Counted from the first letter of the stretch, positions 46,968 through 55,622 are shown. The stretch: 64,000 nt of DNA from Streptomyces sp. NBC_00271 (GCF_036178845.1 NZ_CP108070.1:2480001-2544000), one strand, 5' to 3'. Numbers and translations are program-made. Notes: generated by a model not told the origin, from the letters alone.

Positions 46968-48145
46968 CGGGTCAGGTCCTTCCACGCGACGTCCTTGTCG
47001 GTGCGCGGCTCGGACGGCAGGCCCAGCACGCGTTCGGCGACGATGTTCAGCAGGACCTCGCTGGTCCCGCCCTCGATGCTGTTGCCCTTGGAGCGCAGAT
47101 AGCGGTAGCCGGCGTCGCGGCCGGTGAAGTCGACCAGTTCCGGTCGGCGCATCGTCCAGTCGTCGTACAGCAGGCCTTCTTCGCCGAGGAGTTCAACCTC
47201 GAGGCCGCTGATCTCCTGGTTGAGGCGAGCGAATCCGAGCTTCATCCCGGAGCCCTCGTGGCCGGGCTGGCCCGCGACGAGCTGCTGGCGCAGCCGCTCG
47301 CCGGAGAGCCGGGCGACCTCGGCCTCCACCCACAGCTTCAGCAGCCGCTGGTGCAGATCGTGGGTGCGCAGTTCGGGACGCTCGCGCCAGGTCCTGGAGA
47401 CCGGGCCGATCATGCCGCCCTCGCGGGGGATGCGCATACCGCCGATGGAGACGCGCTCGTTCATGAGCGTGGTCTGCGCGACCCGCCAGCCGTCGCCGAC
47501 CTCGCCCAACCGGTGCGCGTCGGGGATGCGGACGTCGGTGAGGAAGACCTCGTTGAACTCGGCCTCGCCGGTGATCTGGCGCAGCGGCCGCACCTCGACG
47601 CCGGGGTCGGTCATGTCGCAGATGAAGTACGTGATGCCGCGGTGCTTGGGCACGTCCGGGTCGGTGCGGGCGATGAGGATGGCCCAGCGGGCGACGTGGG
47701 CGCTGGAGGTCCACACCTTCTGCCCGTTGACCACCCAGGTGTCGCCCTCCCGGACGGCACGCGTACCGAGCGCGGCCAGGTCGGACCCGGCGCCGGGCTC
47801 GCTGAAGAGCTGGCACCAGACCTCCTCGCCGACCCACAACGGCCTGAGGAAGTCCCGCTTCTGCTCCTCGGTGCCGAAGCCGAGGACGGTCGGCGCGGCC
47901 ATGCCGAGGCCGATGCCGATGCGCCGCGGGTCGTTGTCGGGGGCGCCGGCAGCCTCCAGTTCGGCGTCCACGACGGCCTGGAGGGTGCGCGGGGCGCCGA
48001 GCCCGCCGAGGCCCTCGGGGTAGTGCACCCAGGCGAGTCCGGCGTCGAAACGGGCCTTGAGGAAGTCGAGGCGGTCCGTGGTCGCGGGCGGGTGCGCCGC
48101 CAGCAACTCCTTCGTACGGGTGCGCAGTTCGGCTGCGTCGGTCAT
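46964..48145 (-). CDS. acyl-CoA dehydrogenase, catalytic partner
   Basis: A 393-residue FAD-dependent acyl-CoA dehydrogenase with WCQLFSEPGAGSDLAALGTR (about 125-144), WVVNGQKVWTSSAHVARWAI, and the C-terminal EGGTSEVLLNIVAERVLGLP where the base Glu is retained. It oxidises an acyl-CoA at the alpha-beta carbons, passing electrons to ETF. Start by ATGA overlap with the quinone-reductase gene upstream and stop by overlap with the partner downstream; three tightly coupled genes. Confidence 0.9.
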   Translation of the reverse strand: MTDAAELRTRTKELLAAHPPATTDRLDFLKARFDAGLAWVHYPEGLGGLGAPRTLQAVVDAELEAAGAPDNDPRRIGIGLGMAAPTVLGFGTEEQKRDFLRPLWVGEEVWCQLFSEPGAGSDLAALGTRAVREGDTWVVNGQKVWTSSAHVARWAILIARTDPDVPKHRGITYFICDMTDPGVEVRPLRQITGEAEFNEVFLTDVRIPDAHRLGEVGDGWRVAQTTLMNERVSIGGMRIPREGGMIGPVSRTWRERPELRTHDLHQRLLKLWVEAEVARLSGERLRQQLVAGQPGHEGSGMKLGFARLNQEISGLEVELLGEEGLLYDDWTMRRPELVDFTGRDAGYRYLRSKGNSIEGGTSEVLLNIVAERVLGLPSEPRTDKDVAWKDLTR

Positions 48146-49119
48146 GCGGCTGCTCCGTTCTCGAGAGAGGGCACCACGACGACCCGGCCGGTGGTGACAC
48201 CGTCGCCGACCCGCTGCACGGCGGCCGCACCGCCGCTCAGCGGCACGCGCTCGCTGACCAGCGGCTTGATGGCGCCGCGCGCGGCCAGCTCGGTGAGCTG
48301 CTCGTGGCAGTGCTGGATCAGCTTGGGGTTCTTGGTGCCGTACAGGCCCCAGTGCAGGCCGAGGATCGCGTAGTTCTTCACCAGGGCGTGGTTGAGCGCC
48401 GGGCTGGGGATCGAGCCGCTGGCGAAGCCCACGACGACGATCCGGCCCTCGAAGGCGACGACCTTGGTGGACTGGGTGTACGCCTCGCCGCCGACGGGGT
48501 CGTAGATCACATCGGCGCCGCGGCCGCCGGTGGCTTCCTTCACGGCGGCGATGACGTCCTGGGTACGCCGGTCGATGACGACGTCGCAGCCCAGCTCGCG
48601 CGCCACGGCCACCTTGTCGGCACCGCCGACCACGCCGATGACGGTGGCGCCCGCCGCCTTGCCCAGCTGCACGGCCGCGCTGCCGACCCCTCCGGCGGCG
48701 GCGTGGACGAGCAGTGTCTCGCCGGCTTCGAGACGGGCCCGGCGGTGCAGACCGAACCACCCCGTCTGGTAGCCGATGTGCAGGGCGGCCGCCTCGGCGT
48801 CGTCGAGGGTGTCGGGCGCGGGCAGCAGGGCGGCGGCGTCCGCGACGGCGTACTCGGCGAAACCGCCGTGCGGCAGCGCGGGGTTGGCCAGCACGCGGCG
48901 TCCGTCCTCGGTCTCGCCGCAGATCTCCACGCCGGGCGTGAACGGCAGTGGCGGCCTGACCTGGTAGTGCCCGCGGCACATCAGCACGTCCGGGAAGTTG
49001 ATGTTCGCCGCGCGCACCTTGAGCAGGACCTGCCCCTCACCGGGCACCGGTCGCTCCACGTCCTGGAGCTGCATCGCCTGGCTCGGTTCGCCGAGCTGGT
49101 GTACTTGCCATGCCTGCAT
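48142..49119 (-). CDS. NADPH:quinone oxidoreductase (MDR family)
   Basis: A 325-residue zinc-independent medium-chain reductase like quinone oxidoreductase or enoyl/crotonyl reductase. It has an N-terminal GroES-like domain (about 1-120; ANINFPDVLMCRGHYQVRPP) and a Rossmann domain with VHAAAGGVGSAAVQLGKAAG (about 139-158). First gene of the operon with two acyl-CoA dehydrogenases, so it probably reduces an enoyl or quinone intermediate. The ATG is 95 bases downstream of the convergent XRE gene's stop, read in the other direction. Confidence 0.88.
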   Translation of the reverse strand: MQAWQVHQLGEPSQAMQLQDVERPVPGEGQVLLKVRAANINFPDVLMCRGHYQVRPPLPFTPGVEICGETEDGRRVLANPALPHGGFAEYAVADAAALLPAPDTLDDAEAAALHIGYQTGWFGLHRRARLEAGETLLVHAAAGGVGSAAVQLGKAAGATVIGVVGGADKVAVARELGCDVVIDRRTQDVIAAVKEATGGRGADVIYDPVGGEAYTQSTKVVAFEGRIVVVGFASGSIPSPALNHALVKNYAILGLHWGLYGTKNPKLIQHCHEQLTELAARGAIKPLVSERVPLSGGAAAVQRVGDGVTTGRVVVVPSLENGAAA

Positions 49120-49213
49120 GCGGGGCCTCCACGGGACTGCTCTGTCTGACCGGGCTCGACCGCATACTAAGCGGTCGCTTGCCGATCAGGGAACAGTCAG
49201 GTGCGTCACGCCC

Positions 49214-49816
49214 TCACGAGCGGGCCGGACGCGCCCTCACATGCATCCGCTCCCCCTGCGGCCCGAACAGGCTCAGGAACTCCACGGGCCCCTCCCCCGT
49301 CGACCCGAACCAGTGCGGCACCCGCGTGTCGAACTCGGCGGCCTCCCCCGGACCGAGCACCACGTCGTGGTCGGCCAGCACGAGCCTGAGCCGCCCCGAC
49401 ATCACGTACAGCCACTCATAGCCCTCGTGGGTCCGGGGTTCCGGTTCGAGCTTGCGCTGCGGTTCGAGCACCTTGTACGCCTGGAGTCCGCCGGGCTGCC
49501 GGGTGAGCGGCCAGTGGGTGCGGCCGCCGCGCACGATCGGCTGGGCGCGTACCCGCGGGTCGCGCACCGGGGGCGCGCCGACCAACTCGTCCAGCGGTAC
49601 CTCGTGGGCCCGGGCGATCGGCAGCAGGAGCTCCAGACTGGGCTTGCGCAGCCCCGACTCCAGCCGCGACAGCGTGCTCACGGAGATGCCGGTCGCCTCG
49701 GACAGCCCGGCGAGTGTCGCGCCCCGCTCCTTGCGGATGCGCCGCAGCCTCGGCCCGACCTCGGCCAGCACCTCGTCCGTCCCTGCCTCGTCATCCATAC
49801 CCTTGCTCATGCCCAT
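49214..49816 (-). CDS. XRE-cupin transcriptional regulator
   Basis: A 200-residue regulator with an N-terminal XRE helix-turn-helix (about 19-75; RLRRIRKERGATLAGLSEAT, SVSTLSRLESGLRKPSLEL) and a C-terminal cupin (about 120-195; EGYEWLYVMSGRLRLVLADH, AAEFDTRVPHWFGS). No ribosome site precedes any of the three possible ATG codons (49816, 49810, 49798). A 15-bp palindrome ends two bases before the first, so the transcript may be leaderless and autorepressed. It is divergent from a thioredoxin-reductase-like gene. Confidence 0.82.
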   Translation of the reverse strand: MGMSKGMDDEAGTDEVLAEVGPRLRRIRKERGATLAGLSEATGISVSTLSRLESGLRKPSLELLLPIARAHEVPLDELVGAPPVRDPRVRAQPIVRGGRTHWPLTRQPGGLQAYKVLEPQRKLEPEPRTHEGYEWLYVMSGRLRLVLADHDVVLGPGEAAEFDTRVPHWFGSTGEGPVEFLSLFGPQGERMHVRARPARS

Positions 49817-49817
49817 A

Positions 49818-49832
49818 TTGCAGATTCGGCAA
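49818..49832. promoter_or_regulatory. palindromic operator of the XRE regulator
   Basis: TTGCAGATTCGGCAA is a near-perfect 7-1-7 palindrome (one mismatch). A weaker copy, TTGTCAATGCGGCAC, follows at about 49840-49854. Both lie in the short divergent gap. Confidence 0.55.
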
Positions 49833-49888
49833 AGCCATTTGTCAATGCGGCACCGGTCGGGCGACCGTCTGCGGTGGAGGTGGTCACC

Positions 49889-50836
49889 ATGACCGACATG
49901 ACCGAGAGGTACGAGGCCGTCGTCGTCGGAGGCGGCGCGGCCGGCCTGTCCGCCGCACTGGTCCTCGGCCGGGCCCGGCGCCGCACGCTCGTCGTCGACG
50001 CGGGCGAGCCGCGCAACGCGCCCGCCGCGCATCTGCAGGGCTATCTGACCCGGGACGGCATGCCGCCCGCGGAGTTCCTCGCCGCGGGGCGCGAGGAGAT
50101 CGCGCGGTACGGCGTCGAGCTGGTCCGGGACCGGGCGGTGGACGTGTCCCGGCAGGACAACGGCGAGTTCGTCGTGACGCTCACGGCCGGACGGACCGTG
50201 CACGCGCGGCGGCTGATCCTCGCCACCGGGCTGGCGGACGAGCTCCCGACGGTCACAGGGGTCGCCGAGCGCTTCGGGCGCGACGTGCTGCACTGCCCGT
50301 ACTGCCACGGCTGGGAGGTCCGCGACAAGTCCTTCGGGGTGCTGGCCACCACACCGATGAGCGTCCACCAGGCGCTGATGGTCTCCCAGTGGTCGAAGGA
50401 CGTCACCCTCTTCCTGCACACGGTCGCCGAGGAGCTGCTGACGGCCGACGACACGCGACGGCTCGCCGCTGCCGGGGTCGTCGTGGTGCCCGGTGAGGTC
50501 GCGGGGCTCGTCGTCGAGGACGACCGGCTCACGGGGCTCCGGCTCACGGACGGCACCGTCCACGACCGCTCGACGCTCTTCGTGGCGCCGCGCGCGGTCC
50601 CCCGCAACGACCTGTTCGAGCGGCTGGGCGCCGAGCTGCGCGAAACCCCGTTCGGCACGTACCCGGTGGTCGACGAGACGGGCCTGACGACCGTGCCCGG
50701 CGTCTGGGCGGCGGGCAACGCGGTGGGCTTCGCCGAGCAGGTCGTGAACGCCGCGGGCGCGGGCTACCGGGCCGCGGCCACGCTCAACGGCGAGCTGCTC
50801 TTCGCCGACCTCGACGCCGCCCAGGACAGGTCCTGA
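49889..50836 (+). CDS. thioredoxin-reductase-like FAD oxidoreductase
   Basis: A 315-residue NAD(P)/FAD pyridine nucleotide-disulfide oxidoreductase. It has the FAD-binding VVVGGGAAGLSAALVLGRAR (about 10-29), a CPYC redox pair (HCPYCHGWE, about 134-142), and the C-terminal FAD motif VPGVWAAGNAVGFAEQVVNA. The CPYC pair is placed like that of thioredoxin reductase, but the usual NADPH-domain motif GGGDSA is replaced by ATTPMSVHQ, so it may act on another disulfide or on small molecules. GGAGGTG precedes the ATG; likely regulated by the divergent XRE-cupin protein. Confidence 0.85.
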   Translation: MTDMTERYEAVVVGGGAAGLSAALVLGRARRRTLVVDAGEPRNAPAAHLQGYLTRDGMPPAEFLAAGREEIARYGVELVRDRAVDVSRQDNGEFVVTLTAGRTVHARRLILATGLADELPTVTGVAERFGRDVLHCPYCHGWEVRDKSFGVLATTPMSVHQALMVSQWSKDVTLFLHTVAEELLTADDTRRLAAAGVVVVPGEVAGLVVEDDRLTGLRLTDGTVHDRSTLFVAPRAVPRNDLFERLGAELRETPFGTYPVVDETGLTTVPGVWAAGNAVGFAEQVVNAAGAGYRAAATLNGELLFADLDAAQDRS

Positions 50837-50892
50837 CCCCGGAGCTGAACCGCCCGGGTGTGGAGGGCGCCCCTCCGTAGCACCATGGCTCC

Positions 50893-52431
50893 ATGCTGCT
50901 CGCCCGGCTCGCCCATGTGTCCCGGGAGGTCGCCGCCACCTCGGCGCGGTCCCGGAAGACCGCCCTGCTCGCCGAGCTGTTCCGGGACGCCGACGCGGAC
51001 GACGTGCCGATCGTGATCCCGTATCTGGCGGGCCGTCTTCCACAGGGGCGGCTCGGCATCGGCTGGAAGCTGCTGAGCGGACCGGTGCCGCCCGCGCCCG
51101 AGCCCTCGCTCACGGTGCGGGACGTGGACGCCCGGCTGACGGAGGTCGGCGCGGTCACGGGCGCCGGCTCGCAGGCGGAGCGCAGGCGACTGATGGACGA
51201 GCTGCGGGCGGCGGCCACCGAGGACGAGCAGCGGTTCCTGTTCGGGCTGCTCACCGGCGAGGTGCGGCAGGGCGCGCTGGACGCGGTCGCGGTCGAGGGG
51301 CTCGCCGAGGCGACCGGCGCGCCCGCCGCGGACGTACGGCGGGCGGTGATGCTCGCCGGATCGCTGCAGACGGTGGCGCAGGCGCTGCTGACGGACGGCC
51401 CGGGGGCCCTGGACGACTTCCGGCTCACGGTGGGCCGCCCGGTGCTGCCCATGCTCGCGCACAGCGCCACGTCCGTGTCCGAGGCCGTGGCGAAGCTGGG
51501 CGCGTGTGCCGTCGAGGAGAAGCTCGACGGCATCCGCGTACAGCTGCACCGCGACGGCGACGACGTACGGATCTACACCCGCACCCTCGACGACATCACC
51601 GACCGGCTGCCCGAACTCACCTCCGCCGCGATGGAGTTGAAGGGCACCCGGTTCATCCTGGACGGCGAGGTGATCGCGCTGGACGAGGACGGGCGGCCGC
51701 GCTCCTTCCAGGAGACGGCCGGGCGGGTGGGCTCGCGGGTGGATGTGGCCACGGCCGCGCAGAGCGTGCCGGTCTCCCCCGTCTTCTTCGACGCGCTGTC
51801 GGTCGACGGGCGGGATCTGCTGGATCTGCCGTTCGCCGACCGGCACGCGGAGCTGGCGCGGCTGGTGCCCGAGCCGATGCGGGTGCGGCGCGCCCTCGCC
51901 CACGGGCCCGAGGACATCCCCCCGGCCCAACGATTCCTCGCCGAGACGCTGGAGCGCGGTCACGAAGGCGTGGTGGTGAAGGCCCTGGACGCCCCCTACA
52001 GCGCCGGCCGGCGCGGGGCGTCGTGGCTGAAGGTCAAGCCCGTGCACACCCTCGACCTGGTGGTCCTGGCGGCCGAGTGGGGCCACGGACGGCGCACCGG
52101 CAAGCTCTCCAACCTGCACCTCGGGGCCCGCGCCGCGGACGGCTCCTTCGCGATGCTCGGCAAGACCTTCAAAGGCATGACGGACGCGATGCTGGCCTGG
52201 CAGACCGAGCGCCTCCAGGAGCTGGCCGTCGAGGACAGCGGCCACGTGGTCACCGTACGGCCCGAACTCGTCGTGGAGATCGCCTACGACGGTCTGCAGA
52301 AGTCCACCCGCTACCCGGCCGGGGTCACCCTGCGCTTCGCCCGCGTGGTGCGCTACCGCGAGGACAAGTCGCCCGCGCAGGCCGATACGGTCGAGACCCT
52401 GCTCGCCGCACACCCGGAGGTGGCCCCGTGA
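50893..52431 (+). CDS. lig: ATP-dependent DNA ligase
   Basis: A 512-residue ATP-dependent DNA ligase of the LigB/archaeal type: an N-terminal DNA-binding domain (about 1-200), the adenylation domain with the nucleophile Lys in EEKLDGIR (about 211-218), the motif FILDGEVIAL (about 255), FFDALSVDG, EGVVVKAL and WLKVKP, and a C-terminal OB fold (DLVVLAAEWGHGRRTGKLSN). It seals nicks alongside the essential NAD-dependent ligase and may serve repair. Its stop overlaps the start of a Nudix gene (GTGA). Confidence 0.93.
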   Translation: MLLARLAHVSREVAATSARSRKTALLAELFRDADADDVPIVIPYLAGRLPQGRLGIGWKLLSGPVPPAPEPSLTVRDVDARLTEVGAVTGAGSQAERRRLMDELRAAATEDEQRFLFGLLTGEVRQGALDAVAVEGLAEATGAPAADVRRAVMLAGSLQTVAQALLTDGPGALDDFRLTVGRPVLPMLAHSATSVSEAVAKLGACAVEEKLDGIRVQLHRDGDDVRIYTRTLDDITDRLPELTSAAMELKGTRFILDGEVIALDEDGRPRSFQETAGRVGSRVDVATAAQSVPVSPVFFDALSVDGRDLLDLPFADRHAELARLVPEPMRVRRALAHGPEDIPPAQRFLAETLERGHEGVVVKALDAPYSAGRRGASWLKVKPVHTLDLVVLAAEWGHGRRTGKLSNLHLGARAADGSFAMLGKTFKGMTDAMLAWQTERLQELAVEDSGHVVTVRPELVVEIAYDGLQKSTRYPAGVTLRFARVVRYREDKSPAQADTVETLLAAHPEVAP

Positions 52432-52892
52432 CGGGCAAGCGCAGTGCGGGACTGCTGCTGTACCGGCGCACCGACGACGGCCCGGAGGTGCTGCTCGGTC
52501 ACATGGGCGGCCCCTTCTTCGCGCGGCGGGACGCCGGGGCGTGGACCGTGCCCAAGGGCGAGTACGAGCCCGACGAGACCGCCTGGGACGCGGCGCGCCG
52601 GGAGTTCCAGGAGGAACTGGGGCTGCCGCCGCCCGACGGCGAGGCCGTCCCGCTCGGCGAGGTGGAGCAGAAGAACGGCAAGGTCGTCACGGCCTGGGCG
52701 ATCGAGGCCGACCTCGACCCGGCGACCGTGGTCCCGGGCACGTTCGAGATGGAGTGGCCGCCGAAGTCGGGGCGGATCCAGGAGTTTCCCGAGCTGGACC
52801 GGGTGGAATGGTTCGGCCTGGACCGGGCCGGGGAGCTGATCGTGCCGGCGCAGGCGGCGTTTCTCGAGCGGCTGGCGGAGCACTCGGACTGA
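52428..52892 (+). CDS. Nudix hydrolase
   Basis: A 154-residue Nudix hydrolase with the complete box GEYEPDETAWDAARREFQEE followed by LG (about 44-65): G-x5-E-x7-REUxEExGU. Family members of this subtype (MGGPFFARRDAGAWTVPKGE) hydrolyse NTPs, capped nucleotides or diadenosine polyphosphates. The GTG start overlaps the ligase stop, so a nucleotide-cleaning or AMP-related link with ligation is possible. Substrate unknown. Confidence 0.9.
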   Translation: MTGKRSAGLLLYRRTDDGPEVLLGHMGGPFFARRDAGAWTVPKGEYEPDETAWDAARREFQEELGLPPPDGEAVPLGEVEQKNGKVVTAWAIEADLDPATVVPGTFEMEWPPKSGRIQEFPELDRVEWFGLDRAGELIVPAQAAFLERLAEHSD

Positions 52893-52940
52893 CAGCGCCC
52901 TCCGCGTTGCGCCGCACCGCGCCGCGCGGGAGGGTCGGAA

Positions 52941-53020
52941 AACAGCCCGCTTACAGAGACTTGTCGAGAACAGCCCGCTTCGGGTTCCGGAGAACAGCCC
53001 GCTCGAAGAACAGCCCGCTT
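52941..53020 (+). repeat. four copies of AACAGCCCGCTT before a dehydrogenase gene
   Basis: AACAGCCCGCTT (last copy base may be C) occurs at 52941-52952, 52969-52980, 52993-53004 and 53009-53020, mostly preceded by GAG or GA. Starts are 28, 24 and 16 bases apart. They fill the gap between the Nudix stop and the dehydrogenase ribosome site. Confidence 0.75.
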
Positions 53021-53033
53021 CAGGAGGTCGGCC

Positions 53034-54428
53034 ATGCCCATCGCGACGGTGAACCCGGCGAACGGCGAGACGCTCAAGACGTACGACGCGCTCGGCGCCG
53101 AGGAGATCGAGCGCAGGCTCGCCACGGCCGAGAGCACGTTCCGCGACTATCGCACCACGTCCCTCGCCGAGCGTGCACGGCTGCTGCACAGGGCGGCCGA
53201 CCTCCTCGACGAGGAGCGGGACGACATCGGCCGGGTGATGACCACGGAGATGGGCAAGCCCGTCAAGCAAGCCCGCGCGGAGGCCGCCAAGTGCGCGAAG
53301 TCGATGCGCTGGTACGCCGACCACGCCGAGGAGCTGCTCGCCGACGAGGAGCCCGCCGACTCCGACGCCAAGGACTCCGGCGCCTCCCGCGTCCTGGTGC
53401 GCTACCGGCCGCTGGGCCCGGTGCTGGCCGTCATGCCGTGGAACTTCCCGCTCTGGCAGGTGGTCCGGTTCGCCGCGCCCGCCCTGATGGCGGGCAACGT
53501 CGGCCTCCTCAAGCACGCCTCGAACGTGCCGCAGACCGCCCTCTACCTGGAGGACCTGTTCCGCCGGGCGGGCTTCCCCGAGGGCTGCTTCCAGACGCTG
53601 CTGATCGGCTCGGGCGCCGTGGAGGGCATCCTGCGCGATCCCCGGGTCAAGGCGGCGACGCTGACCGGAAGTGAACCGGCGGGGCGCGCGGTGGCCTCGG
53701 TCGCCGGGGACGAGGTCAAGAAGACGGTGCTGGAGCTGGGCGGCAGCGACCCGTTCGTCGTCATGCCGTCCGCCGACGTGGACCGGGCGGCGAGGACCGC
53801 GGTGACGGCCCGGGTGCAGAACAACGGGCAGTCGTGCATCGCCGCCAAGCGGTTCATCGTGCACACGGACGTGTTCGACGCCTTCGCCGAGCGCTTCACG
53901 GCGGGCATGAAGGCGCTGAAGGTCGGCGATCCGCTGGACGAGGACACCGACATCGGCCCGCTCTCCACCGAACAGGGCCGCGGTGACCTGGAGGAACTCG
54001 TCGACGACGCGGTGGAGAGCGGCGCGACCGTGCTCTGCGGCGGCGAGCGCCCCGAAGGCTTCACGGAGCGCGGCTGGTACTACGCGCCGACCATCCTCAC
54101 CGACATCACCCCCGAGATGCGCGTCCACCAGGAGGAGACCTTCGGGCCGGTCGCCACGCTCTACCGCGTCGCCGATCTCGACGAGGCGGTGGCGCTCGCG
54201 AACGACACGCCGTTCGGGCTGAGTTCGAATGTCTGGACGAACGACGAGGCCGAAGCGGACCGGTTCGTACGCGACCTGGAGGCGGGCGGCGTGTTCTTCA
54301 ACGGGATGACCGCCTCCCACCCGGCGTTCCCGTTCGGCGGGGTCAAGCGGTCCGGCTACGGGCGTGAGCTGTCGGGACACGGAATCCACGAGTTCTGCAA
54401 CATCACCACCGTATGGCACGGAGCGTAA
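53034..54428 (+). CDS. NADP-dependent succinate-semialdehyde dehydrogenase
   Basis: A 464-residue aldehyde dehydrogenase of the GabD type that oxidises succinic semialdehyde to succinate. It has MPWNFPLWQVVRFAAPALMA (about 134-153), TGSEPAGRAVA, the general base in LELGGSDPF (about 236), the catalytic Cys in NNGQSCIAAKRF (about 268) and PFGGVKRSGYGRELSGHG at the end. AGGAGG is six bases before the ATG. Four direct repeats lie in its leader region. The other aldehyde dehydrogenase in the window (28930) is of a different subtype. Confidence 0.9.
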   Translation: MPIATVNPANGETLKTYDALGAEEIERRLATAESTFRDYRTTSLAERARLLHRAADLLDEERDDIGRVMTTEMGKPVKQARAEAAKCAKSMRWYADHAEELLADEEPADSDAKDSGASRVLVRYRPLGPVLAVMPWNFPLWQVVRFAAPALMAGNVGLLKHASNVPQTALYLEDLFRRAGFPEGCFQTLLIGSGAVEGILRDPRVKAATLTGSEPAGRAVASVAGDEVKKTVLELGGSDPFVVMPSADVDRAARTAVTARVQNNGQSCIAAKRFIVHTDVFDAFAERFTAGMKALKVGDPLDEDTDIGPLSTEQGRGDLEELVDDAVESGATVLCGGERPEGFTERGWYYAPTILTDITPEMRVHQEETFGPVATLYRVADLDEAVALANDTPFGLSSNVWTNDEAEADRFVRDLEAGGVFFNGMTASHPAFPFGGVKRSGYGRELSGHGIHEFCNITTVWHGA

Positions 54429-54452
54429 GCGTTCCGCAGCTACGATCCCCCT

Positions 54453-54692
54453 GTGAACCGCGAAGTGACCCTGCCTCTGATCGTCGACGACCGCGGCACG
54501 TTGCAGGTGGCGGCCGCCGACGTCAGCAAACTGCTGCGCACGGTGGGCGGCCGGTGGCTGCACCTGGTGGAGGCCGGCCAGGACGGACTCGACGAGGACA
54601 CGGTGGCGACACTGACCATCGAACTCGCCAAGCTCGCCGACCGCATCGACGTGGCCTGCATCGCGCACAGCAGCGGGACGACGTCCGACTGA
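54453..54692 (+). CDS. DUF6213 family small protein
   Basis: A 79-residue soluble protein (MNREVTLPLIVDDRGTLQVA, LLRTVGGRWLHLVEAGQDGL) matching the small Streptomyces family DUF6213. No function is known. TACGAT at 54441-54446 lies six bases before the GTG start and no ribosome site is present, which suggests a leaderless transcript independent of the dehydrogenase upstream. Confidence 0.72.
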   Translation: MNREVTLPLIVDDRGTLQVAAADVSKLLRTVGGRWLHLVEAGQDGLDEDTVATLTIELAKLADRIDVACIAHSSGTTSD

Positions 54693-54734
54693 CGGCGCGC
54701 GTCCGCCCGGTCCGCGCGCCGGGCCGACGCGCCC

Positions 54735-55409
54735 TCAGGTCGTCCGCTGGTCGAGTTCCCACAGGGCGTGCCAGAACTTCGCCTCGTAGCTCTGCAGCAG
54801 TCGCCCGTACCGGAGGACCTCGGTCTCCCCGATCCGCCCCGCGTCCAGCCCCGCCTGTACAGCCGTGAGCGCCTTCCGCTCCAGCTCCGGGGCGGGTGCC
54901 GCGAAGAAGTCGAAGAAGCCGCACACCTCGCCGCCGAAGCCGTAGTGACGGCGCAGGGATTCGGCGATCGCCGCGCAATAGCCGCCCCACGTCGTGAAGT
55001 TGCCGCTCAGGGCGAGCACCACGTCGGCCGGTGAGCCGTTCAGGGCCAGCCAGGCGACGTACGCGGGATAGGCCTGACAGTCCGCGAGCGGCTCGTAGGC
55101 CGCCGCCCGCGCCTCGTCCACCCCGCAGGCGGCGGCGAACACATCCAGCCTCCCCAGGGCCAGAGCCTCACCCTCCGCGAGCATGGCGAAGAAGGCGGCG
55201 CTCTGCGGCTCGACGTCCGGACGCTCGGCCAGATGCAGGAACGCACGACGGTCCGCGGCCATCACGTGGCGCTGTTCGAGGGCCAGGGCGGCGAGCGTGG
55301 AACGCTGGGCCGCGCCCCGGGCGATGAGGGGCAACAGCCGGTTGGCGTGGGGGTCCGGGGCGAGCTTCTCCGTGGTGTCCTCCAGCAGTTCCCTGGCCGT
55401 GCGCACCAT
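54735..55409 (-). CDS. TenA-like protein
   Basis: A 224-residue all-helical protein of the TenA/THI-4 (heme-oxygenase-like) fold: ALALEQRHVMAADRRAFLHL, ALSGNFTTWGGYCAAIAESL, FFDFFAAPAPELERKALTAV. It is annotated elsewhere as transcriptional regulator or thiaminase II homologue, though a thiamin role is not demonstrable here: no thiamin genes or riboswitch are nearby and the usual active-site Cys-containing motif is not evident. It is divergent from rppA. Function uncertain. Confidence 0.75.
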   Translation of the reverse strand: MVRTARELLEDTTEKLAPDPHANRLLPLIARGAAQRSTLAALALEQRHVMAADRRAFLHLAERPDVEPQSAAFFAMLAEGEALALGRLDVFAAACGVDEARAAAYEPLADCQAYPAYVAWLALNGSPADVVLALSGNFTTWGGYCAAIAESLRRHYGFGGEVCGFFDFFAAPAPELERKALTAVQAGLDAGRIGETEVLRYGRLLQSYEAKFWHALWELDQRTT

Positions 55410-55524
55410 GGCGTACTCCTTCGGTTCGGCCGTCCCGGGGCCTCTTCCCTCGTACTTCTACGCCCTCCCAAGAATCCCCGGAATGGAGTAACCCGACGAG
55501 AGATCCCCACGCTTCCGGGTGATC

Positions 55525-55569
55525 GTGGGTGGACCACCCCGGTGGGTGAACCGCCCCCGTGGGTGAACC
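55525..55569 (+). repeat. three direct repeats with 17-bp period upstream of rppA
   Basis: GTGGGTGGACC (55525-55535), GTGGGTGAACC (55542-55552) and GTGGGTGAACC (55559-55569) are spaced exactly 17 bases apart, 54 to 98 bases before the rppA start. The arrangement is that of a cooperative regulator site. Confidence 0.78.
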
Positions 55570-55622
55570 ACTCTTCCGCCGGGGGACGAGAGTTCCCCGG
55601 AAGGCGAAAGAAGGCGCGCGTC

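Noticed and set aside
52941..53020. CRISPR-like array
   Set aside because: The units are only 12 bases, spacing is irregular (4 to 16 bases between units) and no cas gene is near.
54735..55409. Thiamin-regulated tenA with a riboswitch
   Set aside because: No TPP-aptamer-like sequence upstream and no thiamin genes nearby.
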